Shown piece after piece: positions 40,528 to 48,505 of a stretch of DNA of 48,505 nt. Made by a program: the position numbers and the translations under genes. The notes beneath the pieces are model-generated. The model saw nothing but the letters and a program-made list of their open reading frames with translations. It ran no database searches and was not told where the DNA came from. The DNA comes from Bacteroidales bacterium (lineage in GTDB: Bacteria > Bacteroidota > Bacteroidia > Bacteroidales > ML635J-15), in the NCBI GenBank assembly GCA_017551515.1, contig JAFZLK010000077.1, forward strand, positions 1 through 48,505, in the 5' to 3' direction. Within the stretch, counting starts at the first letter, position 1; each line of letters begins with the position of its first letter.

Positions 40528-41418
40528 ATGGAATGTAATTTTTGTCCGCGAAAATGCAAGGTTAACAGAACCGAAAATGCTGGTTTTTGTCGAGTTAAAG
40601 GGTTGACAATTGCTCGTGTTGGAAAACACGAATGGGAAGAACCATGCATATCGGGAACTCGCGGAAGTGGTACTATTTTCTTTTCGGGCTGCAACTTGCG
40701 ATGCATTTTCTGTCAGAACGATGCAATTTCAAGATCTGACTACGGACAAGTAATTTCAGTAGATACGCTTGGCAAACTGATGCTATACCAACAAGATTCT
40801 GGAGCTGAGAATGTAAACCTTGTAAGTCCTACGCAGTTTGTTGGTCAAATAGCCGAAGCCCTTGAAAAATACAAACCACAGATAAAAATTCCAATAGTTT
40901 ATAACAGCAACGGCTACGAATCGCTAGAACAGTTGAAACGACTCGAAGGACTTATTGATGTTTATCTTCCAGACCTCAAGTATGCCGACAACTCACTTGC
41001 TATGGAATATTCGTCGGCACCTCACTATTTCGAGACGGCAAAGACAGCCATTGCCGAAATGAAGCGTCAACGACCAAAGAATGTTTTTGTAAACGGAATG
41101 TTGCGCCGAGGCGTAATTGTGCGACATTTAGTGCTACCCGGCAACCTTGACAACAGCAAAAAAGTGCTGGATTACCTTGCTTCGTTCGACCGCAACATCT
41201 ACGTAAGCCTTATGGCCCAGTATTTTCCAACCACCGATGTCAAAGCACACCCGCTACTAGGACGAACTCTCACACAAAACGAGTACGACGAAATAAGTTC
41301 CTATTTTAAACAATGTGGACTGCATAACGGATATTTTCAGGAACTAAGCAGCAATTCCGATGAATACGTACCCGACTGGTCGCTGGAAAACTTGAAAGAA
41401 GTGATTGGAAAAGTTTAA
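40528..41418 (+). CDS. Radical SAM protein, PflX-type (pyruvate-formate-lyase-activase homolog)
   Basis: 296 residues. The radical SAM cluster motif CNLRCIFC (residues about 55-62) is followed by QNDAIS. A second Cys group lies at the N-terminus (C3, C6, C10 and C21 in MECNFCPRKCKVNRT and AGFCRV) and is characteristic of the COG1313/PflX group, perhaps for an extra Fe-S cluster. Conserved downstream motifs are NSNGYES, DVYLPDLKY, VIVRHLVLPG and YVSLMAQYFPT. No formate-lyase gene is near. The function of this group is unknown; glycyl-radical activation is only an analogy. Single gene with its own promoter. Confidence 0.9.
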   Translation: MECNFCPRKCKVNRTENAGFCRVKGLTIARVGKHEWEEPCISGTRGSGTIFFSGCNLRCIFCQNDAISRSDYGQVISVDTLGKLMLYQQDSGAENVNLVSPTQFVGQIAEALEKYKPQIKIPIVYNSNGYESLEQLKRLEGLIDVYLPDLKYADNSLAMEYSSAPHYFETAKTAIAEMKRQRPKNVFVNGMLRRGVIVRHLVLPGNLDNSKKVLDYLASFDRNIYVSLMAQYFPTTDVKAHPLLGRTLTQNEYDEISSYFKQCGLHNGYFQELSSNSDEYVPDWSLENLKEVIGKV

Positions 41419-41532
41419 GAATTCAATATTTCAACATTTGTAGCACAAAGATTAAAATGCTTTGTTCTTAATTGTTTTGTGTTTGAAGACTATTAGATCT
41501 GCTGGTTGTTTAACAGTCTCGCTACTTCGCTT

Positions 41533-42558
41533 TTAGCCTTCATAAATTCCCACATTCGCCACATCCTTGTTTATTTCCACATTGCCAAACTTGTCGGCAA
41601 TGAGGTCGAGAAGGGATTCAATTTCTTCCACGGTATTGGCGGTGAGAAGCTTAAGCCTTGTTTCCTTGAAATTCGGTATAGCTTTGAAATACATGGTAAA
41701 GTGACGGCGCATTTCGTAAATTCCACGCATTCCCTCTTTGTAGTCCACCGATTTGTGCAGATGCTCACGGGCATAGTCAACGCGCTCGAGGACGGTGGGT
41801 GTGGGGAGTTCTTCTCCTGTTTCAAGATAGTGCTTCACTTCGCGGAAAATCCACGGACGACCAATAGCCGCACGACCTATCATTATCGCATCAACTCCGT
41901 ATGTATTAAAGCGTTCTGCTGCAATTTTTCCGCTTGTAATGTCTCCGTTGCCAATGATTGGAATGTGAATTGCAGAATTGTTCTTGACCTTGCCGATTAA
42001 AGTCCAGTCGGCTTCGCCCTTGTACATTTGTGCGCGAGTGCGACCATGAATGGTAAGTGCTTGTATTCCACAATCTTGAAGCATCAGCGCAACTTCCTCG
42101 ACATTGAGCGATTCACTGTCCCATCCGAGACGGGTTTTTGCTGTAACCGGAAACCGCGACACTTTTACAACCCTTTCGGTTATCTCCTTCATCAACGGCA
42201 AGTTACGCATCATTCCCGAACCTGCTCCGCGTCCTGCAATCTTCTTCACAGGACAGCCGTAGTTGATGTCCAATATGTCGGGGTCGGCATTGTTGATGAA
42301 GCGGGCAGCCTCTTCCATAGCATCGGGAATATGACCGTAGATTTGCGTGCCGACAGGGCGCTCGTAGTCGTAGATGTCGAGTTTTTTGACAGTCTTTTGT
42401 GCTTCGCGGATAAGTCCGTCTGCAGAAATGAACTCGGTAAACATAAGGTCGGCACCGAACTTCTTGCACATGTAGCGAAACGACGGGTCTGTAACATCCT
42501 CCATTGGTGCGAGGAATACAGGCCTGTCGTTAAATTCGGTCTTACCGATTTTGAACAT
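41533..42558 (-). CDS. dusB: tRNA-dihydrouridine synthase
   Basis: 341 residues. Reduces specific uridines in the tRNA D-loop with FMN and NADPH. TIM-barrel Dus motifs: LAPMEDVTDPSFR (FMN phosphate region), TEFISADGL, DINYGCPVKKI with the catalytic Cys (near residue 101), KTRLGWD, TIHGRTRAQMYKG, IGNGDI and MIGRAAIGRPWIF. The DusB subgroup is favoured by the NYGCPVKK motif, though subgroup assignment by eye is less certain. It starts 1 nt after the infB stop, so it is the last gene of rimP-nusA-infB-dusB. Confidence 0.95.
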   Translation of the reverse strand: MFKIGKTEFNDRPVFLAPMEDVTDPSFRYMCKKFGADLMFTEFISADGLIREAQKTVKKLDIYDYERPVGTQIYGHIPDAMEEAARFINNADPDILDINYGCPVKKIAGRGAGSGMMRNLPLMKEITERVVKVSRFPVTAKTRLGWDSESLNVEEVALMLQDCGIQALTIHGRTRAQMYKGEADWTLIGKVKNNSAIHIPIIGNGDITSGKIAAERFNTYGVDAIMIGRAAIGRPWIFREVKHYLETGEELPTPTVLERVDYAREHLHKSVDYKEGMRGIYEMRRHFTMYFKAIPNFKETRLKLLTANTVEEIESLLDLIADKFGNVEINKDVANVGIYEG

Positions 42559-42559
42559 T

Positions 42560-45484
42560 TTATCCTAAAGTTGCCTTTACTTCGGTTTCGTCGAATGCCT
42601 CAACAATATCGCCGACCTTAATGTCGTTGAACTTGTCGATGTTGAGACCGCATTCCTGACCGGCAATAACTTCCTTGGCATCGTCCTTGAAACGCTTCAA
42701 GCTGCCGAGTTCGCCAGTGTAGATGACGATACCGTCGCGGATAATACGAACTTTCGACTTGCGTGAAATCTTGCCATCGGTAACGAGACATCCGGCAACC
42801 GAACCAACCTTCGAAATCTTGAAGACTTCGCGGATTTCTGCCGAACCAGTGATTGTTTCCTTTACTACCGGCTTCAACATACCTTCCATAGCGTCCTTGA
42901 TTTCGTTGATAGCATCGTAGATGATGGAGTAGAGACGGATTTCGATACCTTCCTTCTCTGCGGTCTTGCGAGCGTAGGTTGAAGGACGAACCTGGAAACC
43001 GACGATGATTGCATTTGATGCAGCAGCCAGCATGACATCCGATTCGGAAATCTGACCTACTGCCTTGTGTATGATATTTACTTCGAAAGATTCGGTTGAG
43101 AGTTTTATCAATTCGTCCGACAATGCTTCGATTGAACCGTCCACATCGCCCTTTACGATGATGTTTATCTGGTGGAAATCGCCGAGTGCCATACGACGAC
43201 CTATTTCGCCAAGAGTAATATGCTTCTGCGTCCTGATGCTCAACTCACGCTGCAATTGCAAACGCTTGTTAGCAAGACTACGTGCTTCCTGTTCCGAATC
43301 AAGTACATTGAACTTGTCGCCTGCCTGCGGAGCACCGTTAAGACCAAGAACAAGCACTGGAGTCGAAGGTCCAGCCTCTGTAACTTTCTGATTACGCTCG
43401 TTGTACATAGCCTTTACACGACCAGTTGCGCATCCTGCAAGCAGAATGTCACCAACATGCAAAGTACCCGACTGAACGATTAGCGTAGCAACATAACCAC
43501 GACCCTTGTCAAGTGAAGACTCGATTACTGTACCATTTGCATTCTTATTCGGATTTGCCTTCAAATCAAGCATTTCGGCTTCGAGAAGAACCTTTTCGAG
43601 CAATTCCTCGATGTTGAGACCTGCCTTTGCCGAAATGTCCTGCGACTGGTATTTACCGCCCCATTCTTCAACAAGGTAGTTCATATTTGCCAACGATTCC
43701 TTGATTTTGTCGGGATTTGCAGTTGGCTTATCTATCTTGTTGATTGCAAATACGATAGGAACATTTGCAGCAGAAGCATGGTTGATAGCTTCCTTGGTCT
43801 GTGGCATAATGTCATCATCGGCAGCGATTACGATAATTGCAACATCGGTAATCTGTGCACCACGGGCACGCATTGCGGTAAATGCTTCGTGACCAGGAGT
43901 ATCAAGGAAGGTTATTCTCTTGTCGTTAAGCTGTACGCTGTATGCACCTATGTGCTGTGTAATACCGCCAGCTTCACCTGCAACAACATTGGTATGACGG
44001 ATATAGTCAAGCAACTTAGTCTTACCATGGTCAACGTGACCCATAACAGTAACGATTGGCGGACGCGGAACAAGGTCTTCTTCCTTGTCTTCGCTTTCTT
44101 TGATTTCGTCGAGGATTTCTGCACTGACAAACTCAACTTGGAAACCGAATTCCTCTGCCACAATCGACATTGTTTCGGCATCGAGGCGCTGGTTGATAGA
44201 AACGAACAAGCCCAAACTCATGCAAGTTGCGATGATTTTGGTCACAGGAACACCCATCATGGTTGCAAGTTCGTTTGCCGAAACGAATTCGGTAACTTTT
44301 ATTATCTTCTTTTCGGCTTCGAGACGTTCTTCTTCTTCGGCACGGCGCATTGAGAACATATCGCGTTTTTCCTTACGGAACTTAGCGGCTTTCGACTTAT
44401 TCTTGTTTGCAGTAAGCTTTGCAAGGGTTTCCTTTACTTTTTCCTGTATATCCTCCTCGTTGATTTCAGGCTTCTTTGGCATTTTGCCTTTCTTCTTCTT
44501 GCCGCCGAATTCACCACTCTTTTCTCCCTTCTTCGAGAAGTCGTTCGAACCGCTAACTTTGTTTATGTCGACCTTTACATTGTCGCGTTTGATGCGTTTG
44601 CGCTTTTCCTTGCGCTCTGCCTTTTCCTTTTCGCGATTCTTCTGGCGTTCTTCCTTAGCTTCCTTGCGAGCTCTTTCGGCAGCTTCCTGTTTGCGCTCAT
44701 ACTCGCTAATATCAATCTTACCGATAATGTTAGGACCCTGCAATTTTTCTACTCGTGTTTTAATGAATTCAGGTTCTGGAATTACCGGCTTTTCTATTTT
44801 TTCAACCTTCTCCTGTACAGGTTCTGCAACAACTGGTTTTGCGGCTGGAGCGGGTTGAGGCTTTTTTGTATCCTGCTTTGCTGCCTTTTTAGCTTGCTTC
44901 TGGGCTTCTTTGGCAGCTTCTTTTTTCTGCTTTCTTTCCTCTTCTCTCTCAGCAGGAGTCTTGGGCTTCGGACGGGTCTTCTGGTTTATCTGGTCAAGAT
45001 TTATTGTGCCAAGGACTTTCGGACCGTTTTCTTCGGTTTTTACGCCTTCTTTCAAAGGCTGAATCTCGTGTGGCTTAGGTTTTTGGGCGACTTCGGCTTC
45101 GACTTTTTCCTGTGTTGCATCGGCGGATTTATCCTGAGCCTTGGCAATCTCAGCCTCCTTCTGGAGACGCTCTTTTTCCTTTGCTTCCTTAACCTTGTCT
45201 GCTTCCTGTTTCTGCTTCTCAAGGTTCTGCTGCTTTTCGATTGAAATGTTAAGCTCCTTGTTCTCCTTTGCCTTCTCGGTATCCTTGATGGCTGTTTCGT
45301 TCATGACTTTCGAGTCCTTGAACTTTTCATCGAGCAAAGCCAACCATTCGGGCTGTACCTTGGCATTCGGGTTGCTCTCGATTTCAATACCCTTGCTTGC
45401 GAGGTAGTCCACAATGGTTGAAGTCGCCACATTGTAAATGGCAACTACGGCGCTTAATCTTTTTGGTTTCGTTTCCGAAGTCAT
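42560..45484 (-). CDS. infB: Translation initiation factor IF-2
   Basis: 974 residues. Delivers initiator tRNA to the ribosome. After a short helical N-terminal domain ([20 protein letters not shown]) comes a long Lys/Glu/Ala-rich coiled region (residues about 70-390). The IF2-N segment follows ([21 protein letters not shown]). The GTPase domain starts with [12 protein letters not shown] (near residue 481), with [10 protein letters not shown] (switch I), DTPGHEAF and NKIDK; the beta-barrel and C-terminal initiator-tRNA-binding domains complete it. Length and layout are normal for Bacteroidetes IF-2. Lies 42 nt after nusA. Confidence 0.98.
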   Translation of the reverse strand: MTSETKPKRLSAVVAIYNVATSTIVDYLASKGIEIESNPNAKVQPEWLALLDEKFKDSKVMNETAIKDTEKAKENKELNISIEKQQNLEKQKQEADKVKEAKEKERLQKEAEIAKAQDKSADATQEKVEAEVAQKPKPHEIQPLKEGVKTEENGPKVLGTINLDQINQKTRPKPKTPAEREEERKQKKEAAKEAQKQAKKAAKQDTKKPQPAPAAKPVVAEPVQEKVEKIEKPVIPEPEFIKTRVEKLQGPNIIGKIDISEYERKQEAAERARKEAKEERQKNREKEKAERKEKRKRIKRDNVKVDINKVSGSNDFSKKGEKSGEFGGKKKKGKMPKKPEINEEDIQEKVKETLAKLTANKNKSKAAKFRKEKRDMFSMRRAEEEERLEAEKKIIKVTEFVSANELATMMGVPVTKIIATCMSLGLFVSINQRLDAETMSIVAEEFGFQVEFVSAEILDEIKESEDKEEDLVPRPPIVTVMGHVDHGKTKLLDYIRHTNVVAGEAGGITQHIGAYSVQLNDKRITFLDTPGHEAFTAMRARGAQITDVAIIVIAADDDIMPQTKEAINHASAANVPIVFAINKIDKPTANPDKIKESLANMNYLVEEWGGKYQSQDISAKAGLNIEELLEKVLLEAEMLDLKANPNKNANGTVIESSLDKGRGYVATLIVQSGTLHVGDILLAGCATGRVKAMYNERNQKVTEAGPSTPVLVLGLNGAPQAGDKFNVLDSEQEARSLANKRLQLQRELSIRTQKHITLGEIGRRMALGDFHQINIIVKGDVDGSIEALSDELIKLSTESFEVNIIHKAVGQISESDVMLAAASNAIIVGFQVRPSTYARKTAEKEGIEIRLYSIIYDAINEIKDAMEGMLKPVVKETITGSAEIREVFKISKVGSVAGCLVTDGKISRKSKVRIIRDGIVIYTGELGSLKRFKDDAKEVIAGQECGLNIDKFNDIKVGDIVEAFDETEVKATLG

Positions 45485-45526
45485 ATTTTTCTCCTATAAT
45501 TACCTGTTTCTTTCTTTTTGCGCGTT

Positions 45527-46774
45527 CTACTTGTTAAATTCAGCTTTCAGAATCCTAATTACATCATCAATAGTCTCGTCCTCAAGGTCGGTACGACGTG
45601 CAAGCTCTTCCTTGCTGAGCTCTAGTACGCTAAGTGCGGTGTCGCAACCTACAGCCTTAAGCTGGTCGATTACCCACTGTTCGATTTCATCGTTGAATTC
45701 ATCGAGGTCGATATCCTCTTCCTGCGAAACTCTGAATACATCAATTGTGTATCCTAAAAGCTGGCATGCGAGCTTGATGTTAAGTCCACCCTTACCAATT
45801 GCAAGCGAAACCTGGTCGGGATTCAAGTAAACCTCCACGCGCTTTTCCTCGTTTATTATCTTCAGCGAAGAAATTTTTGCCGGATTAAGTATGCGCTGAA
45901 TGTAGAGCGGCAAATTTGTGGTGTAGTTTACAATATCAATGTTTTCGTTGTGAAGTTCGCGGACAATACCGTGAATACGGCTTCCTTTCATACCTACGCA
46001 AGCTCCAACCGGGTCAACGCGTTCATCGTAAGATTCAACTGCAACCTTAGCTCTTTCGCCCGGAATGCGGACAATTTTCTTGATTGTGATAAGTCCTGAA
46101 TCGCCAATTTCGGGAATTTCCTGCTCAAACAATCTTTCGAGGAATTTTTCTGAAGTTCTTGAAATCTTGATTATCGGGCTTCCGTTTTTAAGCTCTACAC
46201 TTGAAATCACAGCCTTGAGTGTATCTCCCTTTCGGTACTTGTCGCTTGGAATCTGGTCTTGCTTCGAGAGGAGAAGTTCTGTTCCCTCTTCATCGCGTAC
46301 AAGGATTTCGCGCTTCCAAACCTGATAAACTTCAGCAGTGATAAGTTCGCCTATTCTGTCCTTGTATTTCAGGTAGATGTTATCTTTTTCACGCTCCATA
46401 ATCTTTGCCTGAAGGTTCTGCTTCAATGCAAGTATGGCACGGCGACCGAAATCCTGCAGACGGATTTCGTCTGAATATTCCTCGCCGACTTCGTAGTCCT
46501 CATCGATTTTCTGAGCTTCCGACAATGGAATCTTCGTGTACTTGTCCTCAATCTCATCGTAGTCATCATCTTCAACTACGGTTCTTGTACGCCATATTTC
46601 AAGGTCGCCGGTCTTGTCGTTGACAATCACATTGAACTTGCTGTCTTCTCCGTACAATTTTACAAGTGTCGAAGAAAAAACTTCCTTCATTACGCCAATC
46701 AAAGTCGATCTGTCGATGTTCTTCAGTTCCTTAAATTCGGCAAAGGTGTCAATTAAGTTTTCCTGTACTCCCAT
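45527..46774 (-). CDS. nusA: Transcription termination/antitermination factor NusA
   Basis: 415 residues. Binds RNA polymerase and controls pausing, termination and antitermination. The N-terminal domain (LIDTFAEFKELKNIDRSTLI) is followed by an S1 domain (ELITAEVYQVWKREILVRDE) and two KH domains: RVDPVGACVGMKGSRIHGI near residue 256 and VSLAIGKGGLNIKLACQL near 324. A short C-terminal helical part is rich in acidic residues. It lacks the duplicated acidic repeats of the enterobacterial protein, as expected for the phylum. Starts 8 nt after rimP. Confidence 0.98.
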   Translation of the reverse strand: MGVQENLIDTFAEFKELKNIDRSTLIGVMKEVFSSTLVKLYGEDSKFNVIVNDKTGDLEIWRTRTVVEDDDYDEIEDKYTKIPLSEAQKIDEDYEVGEEYSDEIRLQDFGRRAILALKQNLQAKIMEREKDNIYLKYKDRIGELITAEVYQVWKREILVRDEEGTELLLSKQDQIPSDKYRKGDTLKAVISSVELKNGSPIIKISRTSEKFLERLFEQEIPEIGDSGLITIKKIVRIPGERAKVAVESYDERVDPVGACVGMKGSRIHGIVRELHNENIDIVNYTTNLPLYIQRILNPAKISSLKIINEEKRVEVYLNPDQVSLAIGKGGLNIKLACQLLGYTIDVFRVSQEEDIDLDEFNDEIEQWVIDQLKAVGCDTALSVLELSKEELARRTDLEDETIDDVIRILKAEFNK

Positions 46775-46782
46775 GGCTTTTG

Positions 46783-47271
46783 TTATTTAAAGTCAATTAC
46801 GCTTTTAACTGTTTTTATATTAATTCTTTCTATATCAAAAACTTCCGTTACAACCACCTTTTTGTTTCCTTCTTTTTTAGGAATGGCAGTCTCGACGGTT
46901 ATGGTATTGTCGGACACAGCTTTAAGCGTTGCAATGATTTTTTCACCGCCAACATAAACGATTTCCACCAGTTTGCCGATGTTTTTCAGGTACTGCTCCT
47001 TTACACGGAAAGGATTTGTCAATCCGGGTGAACTTACCTCAAGCGAAAAGTCTTCTTTTTCACGGTCAAGGCATTCCTCGATTGCCTGACTAATGCGACG
47101 GCACTCGTCTATTGTGATTCCGTTCATGTCGTCAACATATACAGCAATATCGTTGGATACACTAACAGCAATATCCACAACAAACTGTGTTTCAGAGAGA
47201 AACCGTTTGCTTAAAACTTCTATATCTTCCTTCCTTATCAACGTCAGAAAATAAAACGGGAGGAAATCCAT
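46783..47271 (-). CDS. rimP: Ribosome maturation factor RimP
   Basis: 162 residues from the ATG at 47271. Needed for 30S subunit assembly. The family signs are VYVDDMNGITIDECRRISQAIE, LEVSSPGLTNPFR (the SSPG-x-x-x-P motif) and the C-terminal SH3-like part VEIVYVGGEKI. A longer frame starting at the ATG at 47310 overlaps the promoter -7 box, so the shorter start is right. It is preceded by 'aggggggatg', one of the few G-rich, SD-like stretches in the window. First gene of rimP-nusA-infB-dusB. Confidence 0.95.
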   Translation of the reverse strand: MDFLPFYFLTLIRKEDIEVLSKRFLSETQFVVDIAVSVSNDIAVYVDDMNGITIDECRRISQAIEECLDREKEDFSLEVSSPGLTNPFRVKEQYLKNIGKLVEIVYVGGEKIIATLKAVSDNTITVETAIPKKEGNKKVVVTEVFDIERINIKTVKSVIDFK

Positions 47272-47296
47272 CCCCCCTGTCCGTTCTAAAACCGCA

Positions 47297-47327
47297 CAAA
47301 AGTACAGCATTTTTCTGAAATAGCAAA
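47297..47327 (-). promoter_or_regulatory. Consensus promoter of rimP-nusA-infB-dusB
   Basis: The minus strand shows TTTG (47327-47324), exactly 19 nt of spacer, then TACTTTTG (47304-47297). The box ends 25 nt before the rimP ATG at 47271. One of the best -33/-7 matches in the window. Confidence 0.8.
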
Positions 47328-47441
47328 ACTTTTTTGCATGGGATTGAAGAAAATGGTTTATGATTGTATATTGGTTTGAAAGGTTTTATGATGTTTTGAA
47401 AATTTAATATACTCAATTTATCGTTAATCAAAAACATTTCT

Positions 47442-47449
47442 TAACTTTG
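47442..47449 (+). promoter_or_regulatory. Promoter -7 box of the SPFH gene
   Basis: TAACTTTG lies 25 nt upstream of the ATG at 47475. No -33 TTTG at the expected distance was found. Confidence 0.6.
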
Positions 47450-47474
47450 TCATAAATTTATTAATTTTAAGATT

Positions 47475-48353
47475 ATGGAAATAATAGGTATTGTAATTGC
47501 TGTGGCCGTAGTGGTCATATTATTTTTAGCTGGTTTCAAGGTTGTCCGCCCCACACACAGGGCATTGGTTGAAAGACTTGGAAAATATCATCATTTTGCG
47601 AATCCAGGTTTGCATTGGATTATTCCGTTCATTGATCACATTTACCGTGTGAATGTAACCGAACAAATGGTTGATGCCGACCCTCAGGAAATCATCACCA
47701 ACGATAACCTTAATGCAACCGTCGATGCACAGATTTATTTTCGCGTTCGCGAAGACGAGCAAAGTGTGAAGAATTCGCTTTACAATGTTTACAACTATCA
47801 GGTGCAGATTGTAAACTTGGCCCGCACCACCCTGCGTAACATTATCGGTACACTTACGCTTAAGTCGGCAAATAGCGAGCGAGGAAGAATCAACACCGAG
47901 CTTCATCAAATTCTGTCGGAGGAAACCAACGACTGGGGTATTTCGATTGTAAGAGCAGAGTTGAAACAAATCGACCCTCCTCAGGATGTACAGGCAACGA
48001 TGAACAAGGTCGTAAAAGCTGAAAATGAGAAGATTGCTGCAATCGACTATGCAACAGCAGCAGAAACAGAAGCCGATGGTGTCAAGCGTGCAAAAATCAA
48101 GGAGGCTGAAGGTTTCCGTCAGGCAAAGATTTTAAATGCGGAAGGTGAAGCTGAGGCTATCAGGCTGGTCAACGAAGCTGCAGAGAAATATTTCATTGGG
48201 AATGCTCAAATACTTAGGAAGATTGAAGCATTGGAAACATCACTAAAGGACAATGCGAAAATTGTTGTGCCATCTGATTCAGATTTAGTTAATGTAATCG
48301 GAGAAATGGCAGGAGTACTTCCGCTAGAGAAAAAATCGAAAAAACAGGAATAA
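47475..48353 (+). CDS. SPFH/Band 7 (stomatin-like) membrane protein
   Basis: 292 residues. An N-terminal membrane helix (GIVIAVAVVVILFLAGFKVV) is followed by the SPFH domain: RPTHRALVERLGKYHHFANP, then PFIDHIYRVNVTEQMVD, ITNDNLNATVDAQIYFRV and ARTTLRNIIGTLTL. A coiled-coil tail is rich in Ala/Glu/Lys (EAEGFRQAKILNAEGEAEAIRL). This is the stomatin/paraslipin/QmcA group, which oligomerises on the inner membrane and often works with an NfeD protease partner; none is visible before the window ends. The end (EKKSKKQE) is polar. Confidence 0.95.
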   Translation: MEIIGIVIAVAVVVILFLAGFKVVRPTHRALVERLGKYHHFANPGLHWIIPFIDHIYRVNVTEQMVDADPQEIITNDNLNATVDAQIYFRVREDEQSVKNSLYNVYNYQVQIVNLARTTLRNIIGTLTLKSANSERGRINTELHQILSEETNDWGISIVRAELKQIDPPQDVQATMNKVVKAENEKIAAIDYATAAETEADGVKRAKIKEAEGFRQAKILNAEGEAEAIRLVNEAAEKYFIGNAQILRKIEALETSLKDNAKIVVPSDSDLVNVIGEMAGVLPLEKKSKKQE

Positions 48354-48368
48354 ATATCGCTTATTATT

Positions 48369-48493
48369 GTTGTCCGCTAAACCACCCATTAGGTCATTCC
48401 GTAAGACAAAGCGAACCGACTAAGGAACGTGTCGTGTGAGCCTGTCTGTACGGAATCTGTTCCACGACAATACGTTAGCAGATTCCGGACAAC
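48369..48493. other. Palindromic element, possible structured RNA, MITE or IS end
   Basis: Within 125 bases there are four sets of complementary words. Outer: gttgtccg 48369-48376 with cggacaac 48486-48493. Second: attccgta 48396-48403 with tacggaat 48449-48456. Third: cggaatctg 48451-48459 with cagattccg 48479-48487. Fourth: aacgt-gtcgtg 48426-48436 with cacgac 48463-48468 plus acgtt 48472-48476. The second and third sets share the middle word, so they would be mutually exclusive folds. No open reading frame was seen, and I could not match it to a known RNA family. Confidence 0.5.
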
Positions 48494-48505
48494 CGATTTC
48501 ACACA

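Noticed and set aside
48369..48493. Integron attC site.
   Set aside because: The outer words form inverted repeats, but the required RYYYAAC/GTTRRRY core pair is absent, and no integrase or cassette-like genes are visible.

Overview
The window looks like chromosomal DNA of an uncultured Bacteroidales bacterium. The gene families point there: Cleaved_Adhesin, SprB-like and FISUMP surface domains, a TPR/PD40 protein and pairs of Wzz-like proteins. So do the promoters: I found ten copies of the Bacteroidetes -7 box TAnnTTTG, each 21-33 nt upstream of a credible start codon, with almost no Shine-Dalgarno sequences. I recognised no tRNA, rRNA, CRISPR array, transposase, reverse transcriptase or phage genes. 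All translations and domain calls were made by eye from the sequence.

Left part (1-22239, minus strand): one uninterrupted reading frame of at least 7413 codons, still open at the left edge. It encodes a giant secreted modular surface protein of about 0.8 MDa or more. It has a signal peptide, then 12 Cleaved_Adhesin/MAM-like jelly-roll domains interleaved with fibronectin-type domains. There are 9 FISUMP-type domains in two subfamilies. A PKD/SprB-like stretch, Cys-containing short repeats, a carboxypeptidase-regulatory-like domain and the start of a propeller-like domain follow. It is most likely a type IX secretion (T9SS) client, but the end that would carry the sorting domain lies outside the window.

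Middle (22341-29706): an ADP-ribose module made of a NUDIX/NrtR-like protein and an ADP-ribosylglycohydrolase fused to a macro-like domain; mannose-6-phosphate isomerase; a sodium:solute symporter; and a TPR/PD40-propeller envelope protein.

Right (29934-48353): housekeeping operons. These are pyrH-frr; a conserved hypothetical gene with aroK; a P5C dehydrogenase; a probable six-gene operon efp - wzz-like - wzz-like - wzy/ligase-like - yraN - secreted esterase; a PflX-type radical SAM gene; rimP-nusA-infB-dusB; and an SPFH/stomatin-like gene. The last 150 bases hold a densely palindromic element of unknown nature.

Possible connections: ManA can feed GDP-mannose and surface polysaccharide, and the Wzz/Wzy-like genes act on such polysaccharide. 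In T9SS bacteria the secreted adhesins are often anchored to a special LPS. The link from these genes to the giant protein is inference from known biology, not something the sequence shows directly. The strongest leads are the giant protein itself, its FISUMP domains with tails that look like diversity-generating-retroelement variable regions, a recently homogenised 128-bp repeat inside it, and the right-end palindromic element.
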